A stretch of DNA of 64,000 nucleotides from Sinonovacula constricta (lineage: Eukaryota > Mollusca > Bivalvia > Cardiida > Solecurtidae): assembly GCA_007844125.1 (NCBI GenBank), contig CM017561.1, positions 33,318,700 through 33,382,699 of the forward strand, written 5' to 3'. Below, piece by piece: positions 23,426 through 34,037 of this stretch (the stretch's first letter is position 1; each line of letters starts with the position of its first letter). Below the pieces are notes generated by a model that did not search any database, had not been told where the DNA came from, and worked only from the letters and a program-made list of their open reading frames with translations. A program made the translations under genes and the position numbers.

Positions 23426-24473
23426 TTTTCACAAAGTTGTTGGCAAATAACTTGGATTTGTATTGCTGATAAACAACTGCCACATTATACAGTTTAAACA
23501 AGCTAATAGTTACCCATTTACATTATTGTGTAAAAATAAACAGGACAATTTTGTCAACTTAAAAAAACACTTTCATCTATACAATATTTATACAATTTAC
23601 CATGGTTCGGACTTTATTATCTGTAACAATAAAAATAGTACTGATTCATAAATAAAATAAACTACTTACTGATGCCAATAATAGAAACCAAATAATTCCC
23701 TACCAATTCCCAACAAAAAATTATTTCAAATAAACATCCTCCATTAGATTCTGGTTATGGGAGGTTCAAATTTAAATTCAAATATCTTACTTATGTACCA
23801 AATCAGGATAATTTGTCCAGGAGAGCTGTGAAGAAATGCCACCCTCTTGACCAAAGGGTGGAAGCCCTGTCTTGAACAATGATTTGTTTCCTTGTTGTGA
23901 GTACTTTCCTTATAATTATACAAGGAAATACCAACTTTCAGCCTCTTAGTAAACAATACCTCTCAAGGACCACTTCAAACAGTCAGTTTCTTTCACTTTC
24001 TCCCCACCAGCCCTGCATTGAAGAATAAGGATGGCCATATTTTTGCCAATGTAAGTTTCAGCAGATCAAACATTTTGATGTTTGCCTTTTATGGTAATTT
24101 CAGTTAACGTTATACATGCCTTCTGGTTTAGTGTTGATTCTTGTCACACTTCTAACACTTATTATGTTTTTATGCACTTCAGTATTTCTACTGTCTTAGA
24201 AAGCACGTGACCCTAATGGAGATCATACTTGTGTATATTGATATTGGTGTTTAAGTAAAATATTTCCATAAAATTTAAATGTAATAAGATCGAAACTACT
24301 TCTTTTAAAGGAAAAATTTATAAGACAATTTATTATTAGAAAAAAAAAAAAAAAATTTGTTATAGTACACTGTTTAAAAAAACACTATATGATTATATTA
24401 TAATCTTGCTAAATTCTCATTTGTCAAATCCATTGAATTTTTGGTGGGAGAGGTAACATCTGACATTCGTTAA
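23426..24473. other. Unique intron-like sequence
   Basis: AT-rich, no supported gene or repeat. A minus-strand donor-like site at about 23664 (GGCATCA|GTAAGT) follows a tiny acceptor-flanked 30 base segment, too short to call. Confidence 0.35.
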
Positions 24474-24622
24474 GTTTATTGGCCTCCCAACAGTTTTACA
24501 GCTATGTGGAGACTTGTTTTCACTTAGAACAGATCTACAGTGCTGCTTCCACTGTAAATAGTGTTTCATAAAAACCTGGCCAATAATCCTTACACTGGGC
24601 CGAACGGTTGTTGAACAATTGT
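24474..24622 (-). mobile_element. SINE family 1, decayed fragment
   Basis: Plus-strand GTTTATTGGCCTCCCAACAG, TGTGGAGACTTGTTTTCACT, CAGTGCTGCTTCCACTGTAA and CTTACACTGGGCC align with the reverse complement of the family 1 body, with many changes. This is an old copy. Confidence 0.6.
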
Positions 24623-24914
24623 TTTTTGAGGAAAAATCCCCTTCTTATAAGTGAAAAAATATGGTACTCTCATATTGTATTGAAGGTAAGCAACAAACTA
24701 TCATGACTGTGGAATATCTTGACTTGTATTCATTTTTAATAGACCTCTTATTTTGATACACTTGCATTTAGTAGTTTGTTGTACTTAACACTTCACAACA
24801 ATGCTTCAATCACATAAGGGATGATAGTCACTTTAAGCATGCAATGTAACAGTGCTACCTTCTCTCTGATACATTAAAAGCAATTACCACATTTAAGTCT
24901 GTTATCATTCTGTT

Positions 24915-25261
24915 AGGTGTTGTATCCGACAATTTGGACCAACAATATTTTCATTAAAGAACTTAGTAAACCTTGTTATCTAAACAGATCTCGTAAAATG
25001 TTGTTTATTGATGTCCTACACCTGTCTGAAATGTGTACCATAATGCCGCAATCGTCATTACAAACATGTATTTCCTATCTGAGCCACGCTGCACAGTTAA
25101 CTATTTTTTAAACCAAGAAAACCATGTGACCACTAATGTTTTAGTTCATCCATATCATCCGCGGTGACGTCGATGTTTATTTTGAGCAGGAATCCCTATC
25201 GTTCTTTTTTACAGATATTGTTTACATATATAAGATGAAGCCAAACTGTTGGATACCACCT
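24915..25261. mobile_element. TTAA-flanked MITE, copy a
   Basis: Ends GGTGTTGTATCCGACAATTT and (reverse) GGTGGTATCCAACAGTTTGG, with TTAA kept at the right end (25262-25265). The interior shares GTTTATTGATGTCCTACACC, TATTTCCTATCTGAGCCACG and TTTTAGCAGGAATCCC-like blocks with the other copies. It has no coding capacity. Confidence 0.75.
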
Positions 25262-25977
25262 TTAATCTGATAAAACGCTAATTACCATTCAAGATGATAA
25301 ATACCCAGCAAGACTGGCTTGCCACAGTAACTGTAAAGATTAAGGGTCATGAATCAGTTACAATGAAGCAGGTAATGACATACCAATGATACAGTGAATA
25401 AACAGTTAGGCTTGGTACTACCAGTCATGTAAATTTTCATCAAAATCTAACCAACTGTTTCAGAGAAATAGCGGATTACTCCAACAGCATCTTTTTATCA
25501 AGGATTTTAATGATCAAGATAACAGATTTCCAAACTGGTCTGTGACACATCTGTGATTCAATCCAATTTGCTCATTCCTGCCCATTGTTCAGAGCGGATC
25601 TTAATATCATTCTGACCATGGGATGTCACTATGGCCCATGAAAACAATTATTAGTAATGCAATGGCATGGCAACTTTACCATTCCCATGAAAGAATCTTG
25701 AGGCATATTAAAAAAAACTGACTGAAGAATGCTAGCCATCAAGCAATGTGTTTTGGTGGTCATTCCTTATACCGGTACAGATCTGGGTTACATCACCCTT
25801 CCTGTCTGAACAGTCAGTGCAGACCGCTTTATGGCCCCAGACACTCGTTCATATCTAGGCTAAGTGTCTTCCAACTATGTTCACATTTAACAAGCACTTC
25901 CTAATGATCCTAAATATACATTTGCTGACTCCTATCTGAGTAAGTATATGTACTTTTATTACACATTTGGAAGCGCT
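25262..25977. other. Spacer between two MITEs
   Basis: No repeat or supported gene. A short plus-strand frame from ATG at 25293 ends in a donor-like AAGCAG|GTAATG at about 25371, but the opposite strand is equally exon-like. Left uncalled. Confidence 0.3.
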
Positions 25978-25981
25978 TTAA

Positions 25982-26408
25982 GGGTGGTATCCGGCAGTTT
26001 GGACCAAAAATATATTCATTAAACAACCAAATAATTATTGTTACCTTAATAGATCTCAGGAAATGCTGTTTATTGATGTCCTACACCTGTGTGAAAAGTG
26101 AACCATAACAACACAATCATCATTACAAAAATGTTTAATACTAACGTATCAGCTCATTCATGTCATCTGCTCTGACGCTGATGTCTTTTTTTAGCAGGAA
26201 TCCCAATCATTCTTATTTATAGATTTAAAATGAATAATCATTTTTAGTGTACATTAACAAGTTTTACAATTAAAACTGAGATACTGTTGAAAATCCTCTA
26301 AGCTTAGACAGAAGAATGATCTTTCTGCAGAAACTATGCACAAATATCCCAAACAGAGGACAGATATTGTTACATACATTTAAACAGGCAAACTGTCGGA
26401 GATCACCT
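25982..26408. mobile_element. TTAA-flanked MITE, copy b
   Basis: Left end GGGTGGTATCCGGCAGTTTG and right end (reverse) AGGTGATCTCCGACAGTTTG, with TTAA directly outside on both sides (25978-25981 and 26409-26412). It contains the family blocks GTTTATTGATGTCCTACACC and TTTAGCAGGAATCCC. Confidence 0.82.
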
Positions 26409-26613
26409 TTAACATACAAGGCTACTATTAGCTCTTGGTAAATTTGTTTCTTAAAGGGACTTGTTTATAGTTTTACATAGGTACAAGAGACAAAGCACCA
26501 AATAATATGCACTTCATACTTATTTTAATTATTTCATGACTATGACTGATAGCATAAGCATACACAAGGCATCTATCACCTCATGTACTATCAGGATATA
26601 TAATTGACTGACC

Positions 26614-26921
26614 GGACCTGGCAGCGCAATCGGTAGAGCGTCAGCTCCAGGTATGAGAGGCCATGGGTTCGATCCCGGGCTACGACATAGCAAAGTCAGT
26701 AACAATGGTACGGGTGTAGCTCCCTTGCTAATGCTCCAGCAAATATTTCGGTATTTCCATGACTGGCTGTCCCTGTGTCAGGATAAAGTGACTGGGTATG
26801 GTATCATGCCAGGTGTTCACGGCATGCTATACACAGTGAAGGCAGCACTATATCTGCTTCAAGTGGACACCGTCTCCAGAAATACTGTTGGTGGGACGAT
26901 AAACCCAATAAATTAATAAAT
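26614..26921 (+). mobile_element. tRNA-derived SINE, family 1
   Basis: Complete head (GGACCTGGCAGCGCAATCGG with TAGAGCG; B box GGGTTCGATCCC), Meta-like middle block and 3' end GTTGGTGGGACGATAAACCC. The peptide that can be read across it is not a gene. Confidence 0.88.
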
Positions 26922-27293
26922 AAAACATACTTGACTGATGAGCTTTCAAAAGCTATAAGTAGTTAAACAAACATCATGTTCACAAAGTTATAACAATAAA
27001 AAGTAACTGCACATAAAAAAAGATTAGAAAATGATTGAAAAACAAATTTGGCATTTCAAATTACACTATCTTATCATTAAAGTTGTCATAAAATGGAGTT
27101 CACTAAAAGCAAGACTACCTATTGTCAGTTACCATTCGCAAGTACCCAAAGATGATTGTTTGCTATTGTTACAGTTAAATGGTGTATTTAATATACATAA
27201 ATTATTGGCTACCACTTTTAAGCAGTAAACTATAGTACTGCTGATATGAGGTTTTCCTTTGTTTTCTCTGTAAAACCACACTTTTTTTTGACA

Positions 27294-27346
27294 GACTCTT
27301 CCAGGAATCTGAGGCCCTGCTGGGACAGATAGCGTTGAAGGAAGCA
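27294..27346 (+). other. Possible short exon or gene end on plus strand
   Basis: A very good acceptor (CACTTTTTTTTGACAG|AC) is followed by one open frame of 17 codons (LFQESEALLGQIALKEA) and either a donor (GAAGCAG|GTGAAG) or, if read on, GEEQ and a TAA. The residues have a heptad-like leucine pattern. The reverse strand is open as well, so strand is not certain. No family recognised. Confidence 0.25.
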
Positions 27347-27521
27347 GGTGAAGAACAATAAATGGCTGGGACCATTAGGAATAATGTCTGCTTCTAGGTA
27401 GGGAACCAGACAAGAAATGTCTAATTAACAAGCAATGCTTGATGGGATTTAGAATGGTCTCCCTTTTCGACAGTTTGTAGAGATAAGCCAGTTTCTTCCA
27501 GACAGGTGCTTGCAATTTTCA

Positions 27522-27662
27522 AGCTACCCAGTTATAAAGCTACTATAAAGCTACCCAGTTATAAAGCTACCTAGTTATAAAGCTACCCAGTTATAAAGCT
27601 ACCCAGTTATAAAGCTACCTAGTTATAAAGCTACCCAGTTATAAAGCTACCCAGTTATAAGG
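27522..27662. repeat. 16 bp minisatellite
   Basis: Eight to nine copies of AGCTACCCAGTTATAA, some with CTAGTT in place of CCAGTT. Confidence 0.95.
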
Positions 27663-27694
27663 GTGAGGATAATCAGGATCAAGTATAAACAAAT

Positions 27695-27812
27695 GTTGTA
27701 GACTGTGACAAAAATCAGATTAAAACTGTGACAAAAATCAGATTAGAACTGTGACAAAAATCAGATGAAGACTGTGACAAAAATCAGATTAAAACTGTGA
27801 CAAAAATCAGAT
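27695..27812. repeat. 23 bp minisatellite
   Basis: Five copies of ACTGTGACAAAAATCAGATT plus AAA, starting 33 bases after the 16 bp array and unrelated to it. Confidence 0.95.
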
Positions 27813-27828
27813 TTTTCTCTCTATGTGC

Positions 27829-27912
27829 AGGGGTGGAAGTTGGGTGGGGAGGGGGTGAGGGTGGGGGAGGGATGAGGGGGTGGGGGGATAAAGTGACAAC
27901 TGGGGGGATAAA
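27829..27912 (+). other. G-rich block with G-quadruplex potential
   Basis: The plus strand has many runs of three to six G with short loops (GGGTGGGGAGGGGGTGAGGG then TGGGGGAGGG, GGGGGTGGGGGG). A 20 base GGGGGGATAAAGTGACAA phrase is duplicated at its end. It stands out strongly against the AT-rich surroundings. Confidence 0.85.
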
Positions 27913-28377
27913 GTGACAAAGTGAATAGTTGATGTGTCCTTCTTTCTTAAGAGTTCATAGGAGCAAAGTTATGAAGACTTGCTTTGACATAACCTTTTCT
28001 TTATTTAGTACAAAGAAAATAGTTGGGGTGTTTTAAGTAATTTTCATTATTTTTTGAGGTACACTTTTTTTCACAATCAGTTTTAATGACACCATGATTT
28101 TATAACATACATTATACTGCAAAACCTGTGTTCTGCCCATCTAGTTATATTTTTTGATAAGGTATTTCCTATATCAATTAAAAATTAAGTCATTATTACT
28201 AGTCTGAAATATGTGATGAAAATGATGACATGAAGGTGTTATATGCTTGTGAAGTACATTGATTCTGCTCAGTGTTACAGAAGTGTTTGCTGGCACACTG
28301 GACACAGTCTGAGACTGGCAGACAACAGGTTCAGTCTATGAACCAGTCTAGTTCTGATGGCTTATCTTAACACTTAA

Positions 28378-28510
28378 CCTGCTAGAGATCAATGATCAGG
28401 TATAGGTAAAAAGTGTTGTAGATCCAGATCAACCAGCTCATGCTGACAGCTGGCTGATAAGTATCTGCATTACTCATGGATGAATCTCTGGCAATATTAC
28501 TTATTTGTGT
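28378..28510. repeat. Hairpin element copy
   Basis: CACTTAACCTGCTAGAGATC, AATGATCAGG, TGTTGTAGATCCAGATCAAC then CAGCTCATGCTGACAGCTGG and TCTGCATTACTCATGG. The two arms pair around the CAGCT...AGCTG centre. Confidence 0.6.
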
Positions 28511-28624
28511 TTTAATTTGGTTAGGTGATTAACAAATGTAGTGGGACAAGGGTTATCATCAGTCTCTGATACCATCTCTACCTTCATCTCACCTCCTCTC
28601 TACACTTGTGAAAATAAAAACTTA

Positions 28625-28985
28625 AGACCAGACAGCCAAACCAAAGAAAAAAGTAGACTAAGAGTCATGGTATGGGAACTAGCAGCCAAAGCAACCCAAG
28701 ACAGAGTAAGAGTAGCCCAAGAGTCATAGTATGGGAACCAGCAGCCAAAGCAACCCAAGACAGAGTAGACCAAGAGTCATAGTATGGGAACCAGCAGCCA
28801 AAGCAACCCAAGACAGAGTAGACCAAGAGTCATGGTATGGGAACAAGCAGCTAAACCAACCCAAGAAAGAGTAGACCAAGAGTCATAGTGTAGGAATCAG
28901 CACCTAAAGAACCCAAGAAAGCATAGACCAAGAGTCTTGGTGTGGGAACCATCACGGCCAAAGCAACCCAAGAAAGAGTCATAGT
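28625..28985. repeat. Minisatellite, ~53 bp unit
   Basis: Six to seven copies of AGTAGACCAAGAGTCATAGT, ATGGGAACCAGCAGCCAAAG, CAACCCAAGACAG. The last copies are diverged and shortened. Confidence 0.92.
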
Positions 28986-29079
28986 GTTTTGTCTTTATCA
29001 TACTACACTGTCAATAACCAATGCCAATATATTCCTAGTTTTGGCAAACCTGTTTATGCATAAGTAAAATGATAAGGAC

Positions 29080-30030
29080 TTGCCATGAGGAGTTGGCTGA
29101 TCTGGATCTAAATATGTGGTCTTAGCCCGATTAATTCATGCTAAGCATACTATGCCTTAGCCTAAGCCCAGGTAAAGGAGAACATCTCTTTATTTCTATT
29201 TCTCTAACCATACTAAGCATGAATTGATCAGCCTAAGGTAGCATATGCAACAGATTCAGATCAACAAGCTTCCACTGACACTGATCAGCCTAAGGTAAAG
29301 TATGCTACAGATCCAGATCAACACGCTCCTACCAACACTGATCAGCCTAAGGAAAAGTATGCTACAGATCCAGATTAACAAGCTTCCACTGACACTGATC
29401 AGCCTAAGATAAAGTATGCTACAGATCCAGATCAACACGCTCCTACCAACACTGATCAGCTTAAGGTAAAGTATGCTACAGATCCAGATCAACACGCTCC
29501 TACCAACCCTGATCAGCCAAAGGTAAAGTATGCTACAGATCCAGATCAACAAGCTTCCACTGACACTGATCAGCCTATGGTAAAGTATGCTACAGATCCA
29601 GATCAACAAGCTTCCACTGACACTGATCAGCCTAAGGTAAAGTATGCTACAGATCCAAATCAACACGCTCCTACCAACATTGATCAGCCTTAGGTAAAGT
29701 ATGCTACAGATCCAGATTAACAAGCTTCCACTGACACTTATCAGCCTATGGTAAAGAATGCTACAGATCCAGATCAACAAGCTTCCAAGGACACTGATCA
29801 GCCTAAGGTAAAGTATGGTACAGATCCAGATCAACAAGCTTCCACTGACACTGATCAGCCTATGGTAAAGTATGCTACAGATCCAGATCAACAAGCTTCC
29901 AAGAACACTGATCAGCCTTAGGTAAAGTATGCTACAGATCCAGATCAACAAGCTTCCACTGACACTGATCAGCCTAAGGTAAAGTATGCTGCAGATCCAG
30001 ATCAACAAGCTTCCACTAACAGCTAACTGA
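29080..30030. repeat. 57 bp minisatellite grown inside a hairpin element
   Basis: About 14 copies of a 57 bp unit: CTGATCAGCCTAAGGTAAAG, TATGCTACAGATCCAGATCA, ACAAGCTTCCACTGACA. The left flank (29212 on) has CTAAGCATGAATTGATCAGC, the outer left part of the hairpin element. The right flank has GCTAACTGATCAGGTTCAAA with GCTATTTGCTG, its right arm. The unit itself is the left arm. A further arm fragment lies at 29085-29140. The 250-codon minus-strand frame is an artefact of a unit length divisible by three. Confidence 0.93.
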
Positions 30031-30799
30031 TCAGGTTCAAAGCTATTTGCTGTTTTTTATCACATCATAACCATGAGACAACCACAGAATGTTGAGCTTG
30101 GATAGAACTTTTTTAGAGGACTATTTAATGATTTATTTTATTCACTCAAGCTGTATCACAATACATTTAAACAAGTAAATAAAATACAGAAGTGTAAAAA
30201 AACTCAATGTAATCTTTAATCAATAGACAAAAACATTCTTCTTCCACTTTTATAGAAACTCTGGAAGAATTCCCTTTAATATTCTACAGATCACTTAAAT
30301 TCCCCGGCAAACCTTCACCAACAGATAAATCTGAAGATACAGCACACACCAGAGATTTTCTCAACATTCAAACAGGTTTTTGTGTAGAATTTCAACAGGC
30401 ATCTTGTTACTTTCTTGGTGTTGCAAGAAATAAGCTTTCAACTTATTGACACATTTTTTTTTGCAAATCTCACTTTCATCAAAGATCATCATAATTTAAT
30501 ACAATTCGAAATTTAAACTGTTGGAATGTGCATTTATCTGTAACATACAAAAATTTATTCAATATGAAAAAGAATTCCTCACATTTCACAACACTGTAGG
30601 TTGAACTCCTGTTGTTGTTTTTCTATTTTACTTTGTGCAGTCAAAACAGGTTCTGAATTTCTTAACAACACTCATTAGAAAAGTCTTCATTGTTTACCTG
30701 TTTATGCTTTCTTGAAGTCATAATCATCATCTCTACCACAATAAAAACTGTCACAGTGACCATCATCATCATTATTCTGAAATCATTTTTATGATCCAT
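30031..30799. other. Unique intron-like sequence
   Basis: No supported gene. A minus-strand open frame of about 38 codons at 30660-30775 crosses a donor-like AAACAG|GTAAAC but starts in an ATC-rich tract, so I do not call it. Confidence 0.35.
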
Positions 30800-31500
30800 G
30801 GAGGTCTTCCAGCTGACATGCAGTGTGCCAGTGGATCTACTCAGACTTTTATATGGGGGAGTCTTCCAGCTGACATGAAGTGATGCCAGTGGATCTACTC
30901 AGAATGTTATATGGGGGGAGTCTTCCAGCTGACATACAGTGTGCCAGTGGATCTACTCAGACTTTTATATGGGGGAGTCTTCCAGCTGACATACAGTGTG
31001 CCAGTGGATCTACTCAGACTTTAATATGGCGGAGTCTTCCATTTGACATACAGTGTGTCAGTGGATCTACTTAGACTTTTATATGGGGGAGTCTTCCAGC
31101 TGACATGAAGTGATGCCAGTGGATCTACTCAGACTTTTATATGGGGGGGAGTCTTCCAGCTGACATACAGTGTGACAGTGGATCTACTCAGACTGTTATA
31201 TGGGAGAGTCTTCCAGTTGACATACAGTGTGACAGTGGATCTACTCAGACTGTTATATGGGAGAGTCTTCCAGTTGACATACAGTGTGACAGTGGATCTA
31301 CTCAGAATGTTATATGGGAGAGGCTTCCAGTTGACATACAGTGTGACAGTGGATCTACTCAGACTGTTATATGGGAGAGTCTTCCAGTTGACATACAGTG
31401 TGACAGTGGATCTACTCAGACTGTTATATGGGAGAGTCATCCAGTTGACATACAGTGTGACAGTGGATCTACTCAGACTGTTATATGGGGGAGTCTTACA
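30800..31500. repeat. 57 bp minisatellite derived from SINE family 3
   Basis: About 12 copies of GTCTTCCAGCTGACATACAG, TGTGACAGTGGATCTACTCA, GACTGTTATATGGGAGA. The unit matches the middle of SINE family 3 (compare GTCAGCTGACCTGCGGTATG and GGTTCTACCCAGACAC at 52.95 kb). Open frames on both strands are artefacts. Confidence 0.95.
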
Positions 31501-31568
31501 CCAACATATATGACTATATTTGTATCACTCTAAAAAAATGAAAATCTTCTCTCACTTCTTCTTTGCAG

Positions 31569-31655
31569 AAATCACACTCAACACAACACTGTCCCGCATC
31601 TGATCTGGTCTTTTGATTTTCGCTTCAAGGATCCGCAGACCCTATCAGGAGAAAG
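31569..31655 (+). other. Best splice-flanked candidate exon, 87 nt, strand uncertain
   Basis: On the plus strand the segment sits between an excellent acceptor (CTCACTTCTTCTTTGCAG) and an excellent donor (GGAGAAAG|GTAAGG). One plus frame is fully open (LIWSFDFRFKDPQTLSGE). A second frame reads EITLNTTLSRI then a stop if joined to the segment at 27346. The minus strand also has an acceptor (TTTCTCCTGATAG) and an open frame to a TGA (LRILEAKIKRPDQMRDSVVL). No family recognised. It directly follows the 57 bp array. Confidence 0.35.
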
Positions 31656-32493
31656 GTAAGGACTTTATAATCAGGGGCTGATAACTAGAGACAGCCAGCT
31701 ATAAACAGCCTCACATGATGGCCTAACTTCAAATGCTTTTACGCCAAGTGTTGATAGCTCTGCCATAAAGATCTAACTATTGCAGTTTGATGAAAGATTA
31801 GTCCCCATCAGCCTCTTGGACAATATCCTGTCAGGCGTTGACCTATTCTTGCCTTTTCTTAGTGTATAACATCCTTAAAAAAACAACTTTAACAATGAGC
31901 ACAAAGCAATACTAATGTAACTGTGTACCATTAACAGAAAGTCTTAGGTTACTTTGGTTTTTCTGATATTTTAGTACACAGGTAATCTTTACTCTCAACT
32001 GGCCAGATAATCAAAAAGATGTTTAGAAACCTTATCATTATGGCAGAATAAAAGTCATTTCTTTAGCCATAGGCTGGCTCAACTAAGAAACACATGTCTG
32101 GAATTTCAAAGCCAGAGGGTGTGACTGTCCACAGTGAAACAAAAAAATAAATAATTGATCTGCTCACTGAGTCTTTACCAAAACTAAAAATTCATGAAAG
32201 GTAACACTTTTTCTTGACTCTTCAATTGCCAAGATGATTTTGATAAAAAAAAAATGATATTGTGACCATTGAAATACTGAACAACAATGCATTTAGAACA
32301 TTATACGTGTCCATATATTGCCTGTCTAGAATAGAATGACAATACATATTTTGACAAAAATAACTTCAAGCTACAAGGGCCATTTTCACTAAAATTGTTT
32401 AATTAGAAAACTTCAAAATTTGAGGATTTTGACCAAGATCCAAACAACCATGGACATTAGACTCAGAAGGCCAAAGAAGATACCATTTCTTAA
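31656..32493. other. Unique intron-like sequence
   Basis: No gene or repeat that I can support, apart from the TTAA target of the next MITE at its right end. Confidence 0.4.
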
Positions 32494-32828
32494 AGGTGGT
32501 ATCTGACAGTTTGCCTATATCTAACATATGTAACAATATCTGACCTCTGTTTGGGGTATTTGTGTAGAATTTCTGTAGAAAAACATCATACTTTAGTCTA
32601 GGCTTTGACAATCTTCAACAGTATCTCAATTTTCGAGCAGTAAAACTCGTTAATCAACACTCAGTTAAAAAAAAAAATGTTTGAAACAACGATTGTGGCA
32701 TTATGGTTCACTTTTCAGACAAGTGTAGGACATTAATAAACAGCATTTTGGATATCTGTTCGGGTAACAATGGTTTTACTATGATTTTTAATGAAAATAT
32801 TTTTGGTCCAAACTGTTGGATACCACCC
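32494..32828. mobile_element. TTAA-flanked MITE, copy c
   Basis: Left end AGGTGGTATCTGACAGTTTG and right end (reverse) GGGTGGTATCCAACAGTTTG, with TTAA exactly outside each end (32490-32493, 32829-32832). It runs in the opposite orientation to copy b. Confidence 0.85.
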
Positions 32829-33172
32829 TTAAAGAGATATTGACAAAGAATAATGAGACAAATGAAAATGAACCAGAAAGAAGATTTTGTCTCAATGGAT
32901 GGATACTGAGAACATTTGCCTAATGTCAGAACCATTAAGGATATTTCAAATGAAAAAACGCTGACCACAGTTGAGTACATGCTCTTTGACAATTGTGGTA
33001 ACTTTCTGACGTTTTGCGTTCAGTTATAATAACACAGCTCCCAGACAGTTGTAAGATCATTTTCTGCCAAGAAACTTAGTGTAACAAACACCTAAGGTTC
33101 CTGCCCAAAAAACAAACACACATAAGATTGATGGCCAGTCTAGAGGTCAGTAGTCAGACAGAGGTGTCTGAG

Positions 33173-33310
33173 TCAAGAGCATGAGTGATGGTGCCATAAC
33201 AACAAACATCCCAGCAGGAGGGATGGCAGGCAGTTGGTAGGATGACCACAGGATAGGGAGGTGGTAGGATGACCACAGGATAGGGAGCTGGTGAGGGGAA
33301 GTGAAAACAT
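33173..33310. repeat. Short 29 bp duplication
   Basis: GGTAGGATGACCACAGGATA GGGAG occurs twice in tandem at about 33236-33292, inside otherwise unique sequence. Confidence 0.7.
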
Positions 33311-33550
33311 ACTGGCTAAAAGGTGTAGATCAACACTGATGAATGGGATGGAAAATACAAAATGACAGTGCTTTGGTTGTCGGAGGTGGGGGCATTTTGT
33401 AAACAGTGTTATGAGAAAGGTATTAACAAGAATTGCAATATATAGGAAGGTCATAAGTTTTGGTGATTGATTGCTGGTTTAGTTGTCAAAGAAATACAGA
33501 AGTTTTCAAGGTTTTAGAATGAGTGGTGCATTTAAATTAATTGTTTAATT

Positions 33551-33722
33551 GTCCATTATACTGACACTGATGAGTCAGGCGTTATGCTATCCCCGAGGCC
33601 CCAAGAATTAGGAGGGAAGCCATTACTACCAATTTTAGTTCTTGGTTTGACCCAACTGGGGTTTGAACCAGTGACCTCCCGATCCGCAAGCCGATGCTCT
33701 ACTGTTTGAGAAATTGCGGCCA
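33551..33722 (-). mobile_element. SINE family 2, left partner of inverted pair
   Basis: Minus-strand head with TAGAGCATCGGCTTGCGGAT and B box GGTTCAAACCCC, then the body up to GTCAGTATAATGGAC, where it is truncated. Confidence 0.8.
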
Positions 33723-33800
33723 GTCCTCATTCTGGATAGACATGACAAACAGCATGGTATGGTAAAAGCCTTGATCTGGATAAGTAACCCCAAACAATAT

Positions 33801-34037
33801 TCGTCGGCTTGCGGATTGGGAGGTCGTGGGTTCGAACCCCGGCCGGGTCAAACCAAGGACTTTAAAGTTGGTAGTAGTGGCTTCCCTCCTAACATTTAGG
33901 GCTTAGGGGACAGCATTTAGCCTGACTCGTCGGTGTCAGTATAATGGACCGGCCGGGTTCAGTCCCTGGGCACCTCATAAGTGCCCCTGTGGTATAATGA
34001 TAGAAATGTCGCTGTGCAGTATCGGCAAAAATGCCAG
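33801..34037 (+). mobile_element. SINE family 2, right partner of inverted pair
   Basis: Starts inside the tRNA head (TCGTCGGCTTGCGGATTGGG), B box GGGTTCGAACCCC, body to TCGCTGTGCAGTATCGGCAA. Its head faces the head of the copy at 33551-33722, leaving about 80 bases between them. Confidence 0.82.

Noticed and set aside
26653..26916. 87-codon open frame
   Set aside because: Lies entirely within a family 1 SINE.
29256..30008. 250-codon minus-strand open frame
   Set aside because: Translation of the 57 bp array (19 codons per unit); no unique sequence and the unit comes from a dispersed hairpin element.
31129..31533. Three overlapping open frames on both strands
   Set aside because: Translations of the SINE-derived 57 bp array.
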